From: Plasmodiophora brassicae
Taxonomy: Eukaryota > Endomyxa > Phytomyxea > Plasmodiophorida > Plasmodiophoridae
Assembly (NCBI GenBank): GCA_039704465.1
Contig: JASFAU010000014.1
Coordinates: 434,001-498,000, forward strand
Length of the DNA stretch: 64,000 nt
Direction: 5' to 3'
The translations under genes were made by a program, and so were the position numbers. Below, piece after piece: positions 63,907 through 64,000 of the stretch. Position 1 is the stretch's first letter. The number at the start of each line of letters is the position of its first letter. Under the pieces are notes generated by a model. The model searched no databases, was not told where the DNA came from, and saw only the letters and a program-made list of their open reading frames with translations.

Positions 63907-64000
63907 TTATATCGTCCGGTTCCTCGTCGTCTGCCTGGCACCGTCGTAGTAACTGTGATGGTCGTGCCCGTCGCAGGTTTTGATGTCCAGGTCAACAATC
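63907..64000 (-). CDS. 3' end of a gene running off the window (partial)
   Basis: The minus strand from the window edge reads 30 codons with neighbour-like codon bias (IVDLDIKTCDGHDHHSYYDG then ARQTTRNRTI) to a TAA at 63907-63909. It is probably the last exon of a gene whose body lies beyond the window. No family can be assigned from this length. Confidence 0.35.
   Translation of the reverse strand, partial: IVDLDIKTCDGHDHHSYYDGARQTTRNRTI

Overview
This is nuclear DNA from a compact, intron-rich, GC-rich (by eye) protist genome. The genes are eukaryotic (SPT5, SYF1, PPIL4, PIP5K, a MAP kinase kinase, a NEK-type kinase, insulysin, a peroxisomal acyl-CoA oxidase with a PTS1 tail, mitochondrial S16). 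Most have many introns of roughly 45-65 nt with GT..AG ends and a CTGAC/CTAAC-like branch motif, and intergenic gaps are usually 100-500 bp. Small secreted proteins (hevein-type chitin binding, SUEL-type lectin, ankyrin-chromodomain) and probable centriolar or flagellar genes fit a walled, zoospore-forming plant parasite. My best guess is a plasmodiophorid (Rhizaria, Plasmodiophora-like). That is inference and no database was searched. Exon joins below were made by hand from reading frame, splice sites and family conservation.

Layout. 0-17 kb: an unresolved secreted-type gene, a long coiled-coil protein, a membrane-anchored coiled-coil protein ending in a pseudokinase, SPT5, a CHY/RING zinc-finger protein and a small coiled-coil protein. 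17-29 kb: an RJL GTPase, a small membrane protein, an F-box protein, insulysin, tRNA-Pro(TGG), acyl-CoA oxidase, a secreted SUEL lectin, and palmitoyl-protein thioesterase beside a decayed copy of its own 3' end. 29-43 kb: a 4-TM protein, a NEK-like kinase, PIP5K, two secreted proteins (one chitin-binding), a DGAT2-family acyltransferase, a coiled-coil protein, an MFS transporter and PPIL4. 43-50 kb: a low-confidence region, intronless SYF1 and an M3 metallopeptidase. 50-55 kb is the accessory core: a PAS regulator with two tandem Zn2Cys6 clusters, an inverted and fragmented relic of that gene, and a nest of DNA transposons (a hAT-like element inserted in a PIF/Harbinger-like element, abutting a second Harbinger-like MITE that carries a 314-bp tandem duplication). 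55-64 kb: phosphatidate cytidylyltransferase, MAPKK, mitochondrial S16, two or three uncharacterised genes, a 143-bp hairpin, a sirtuin, and a secreted ankyrin protein ending in a retrotransposon-type chromodomain.

Most genes are unrelated housekeeping functions, not an operon or pathway island. Functional echoes include transcription and splicing (SPT5, PPIL4, SYF1), lipid and phosphoinositide metabolism (ACOX, DGAT2, CdsA-type, PIP5K, PPT) and signalling (NEK, MAPKK, RJL, pseudokinase). The most unusual items are the secreted ankyrin-chromodomain protein, the double Zn2Cys6-PAS protein with its relic, the transmembrane pseudokinase, and the nested transposons with readable target-site duplications.
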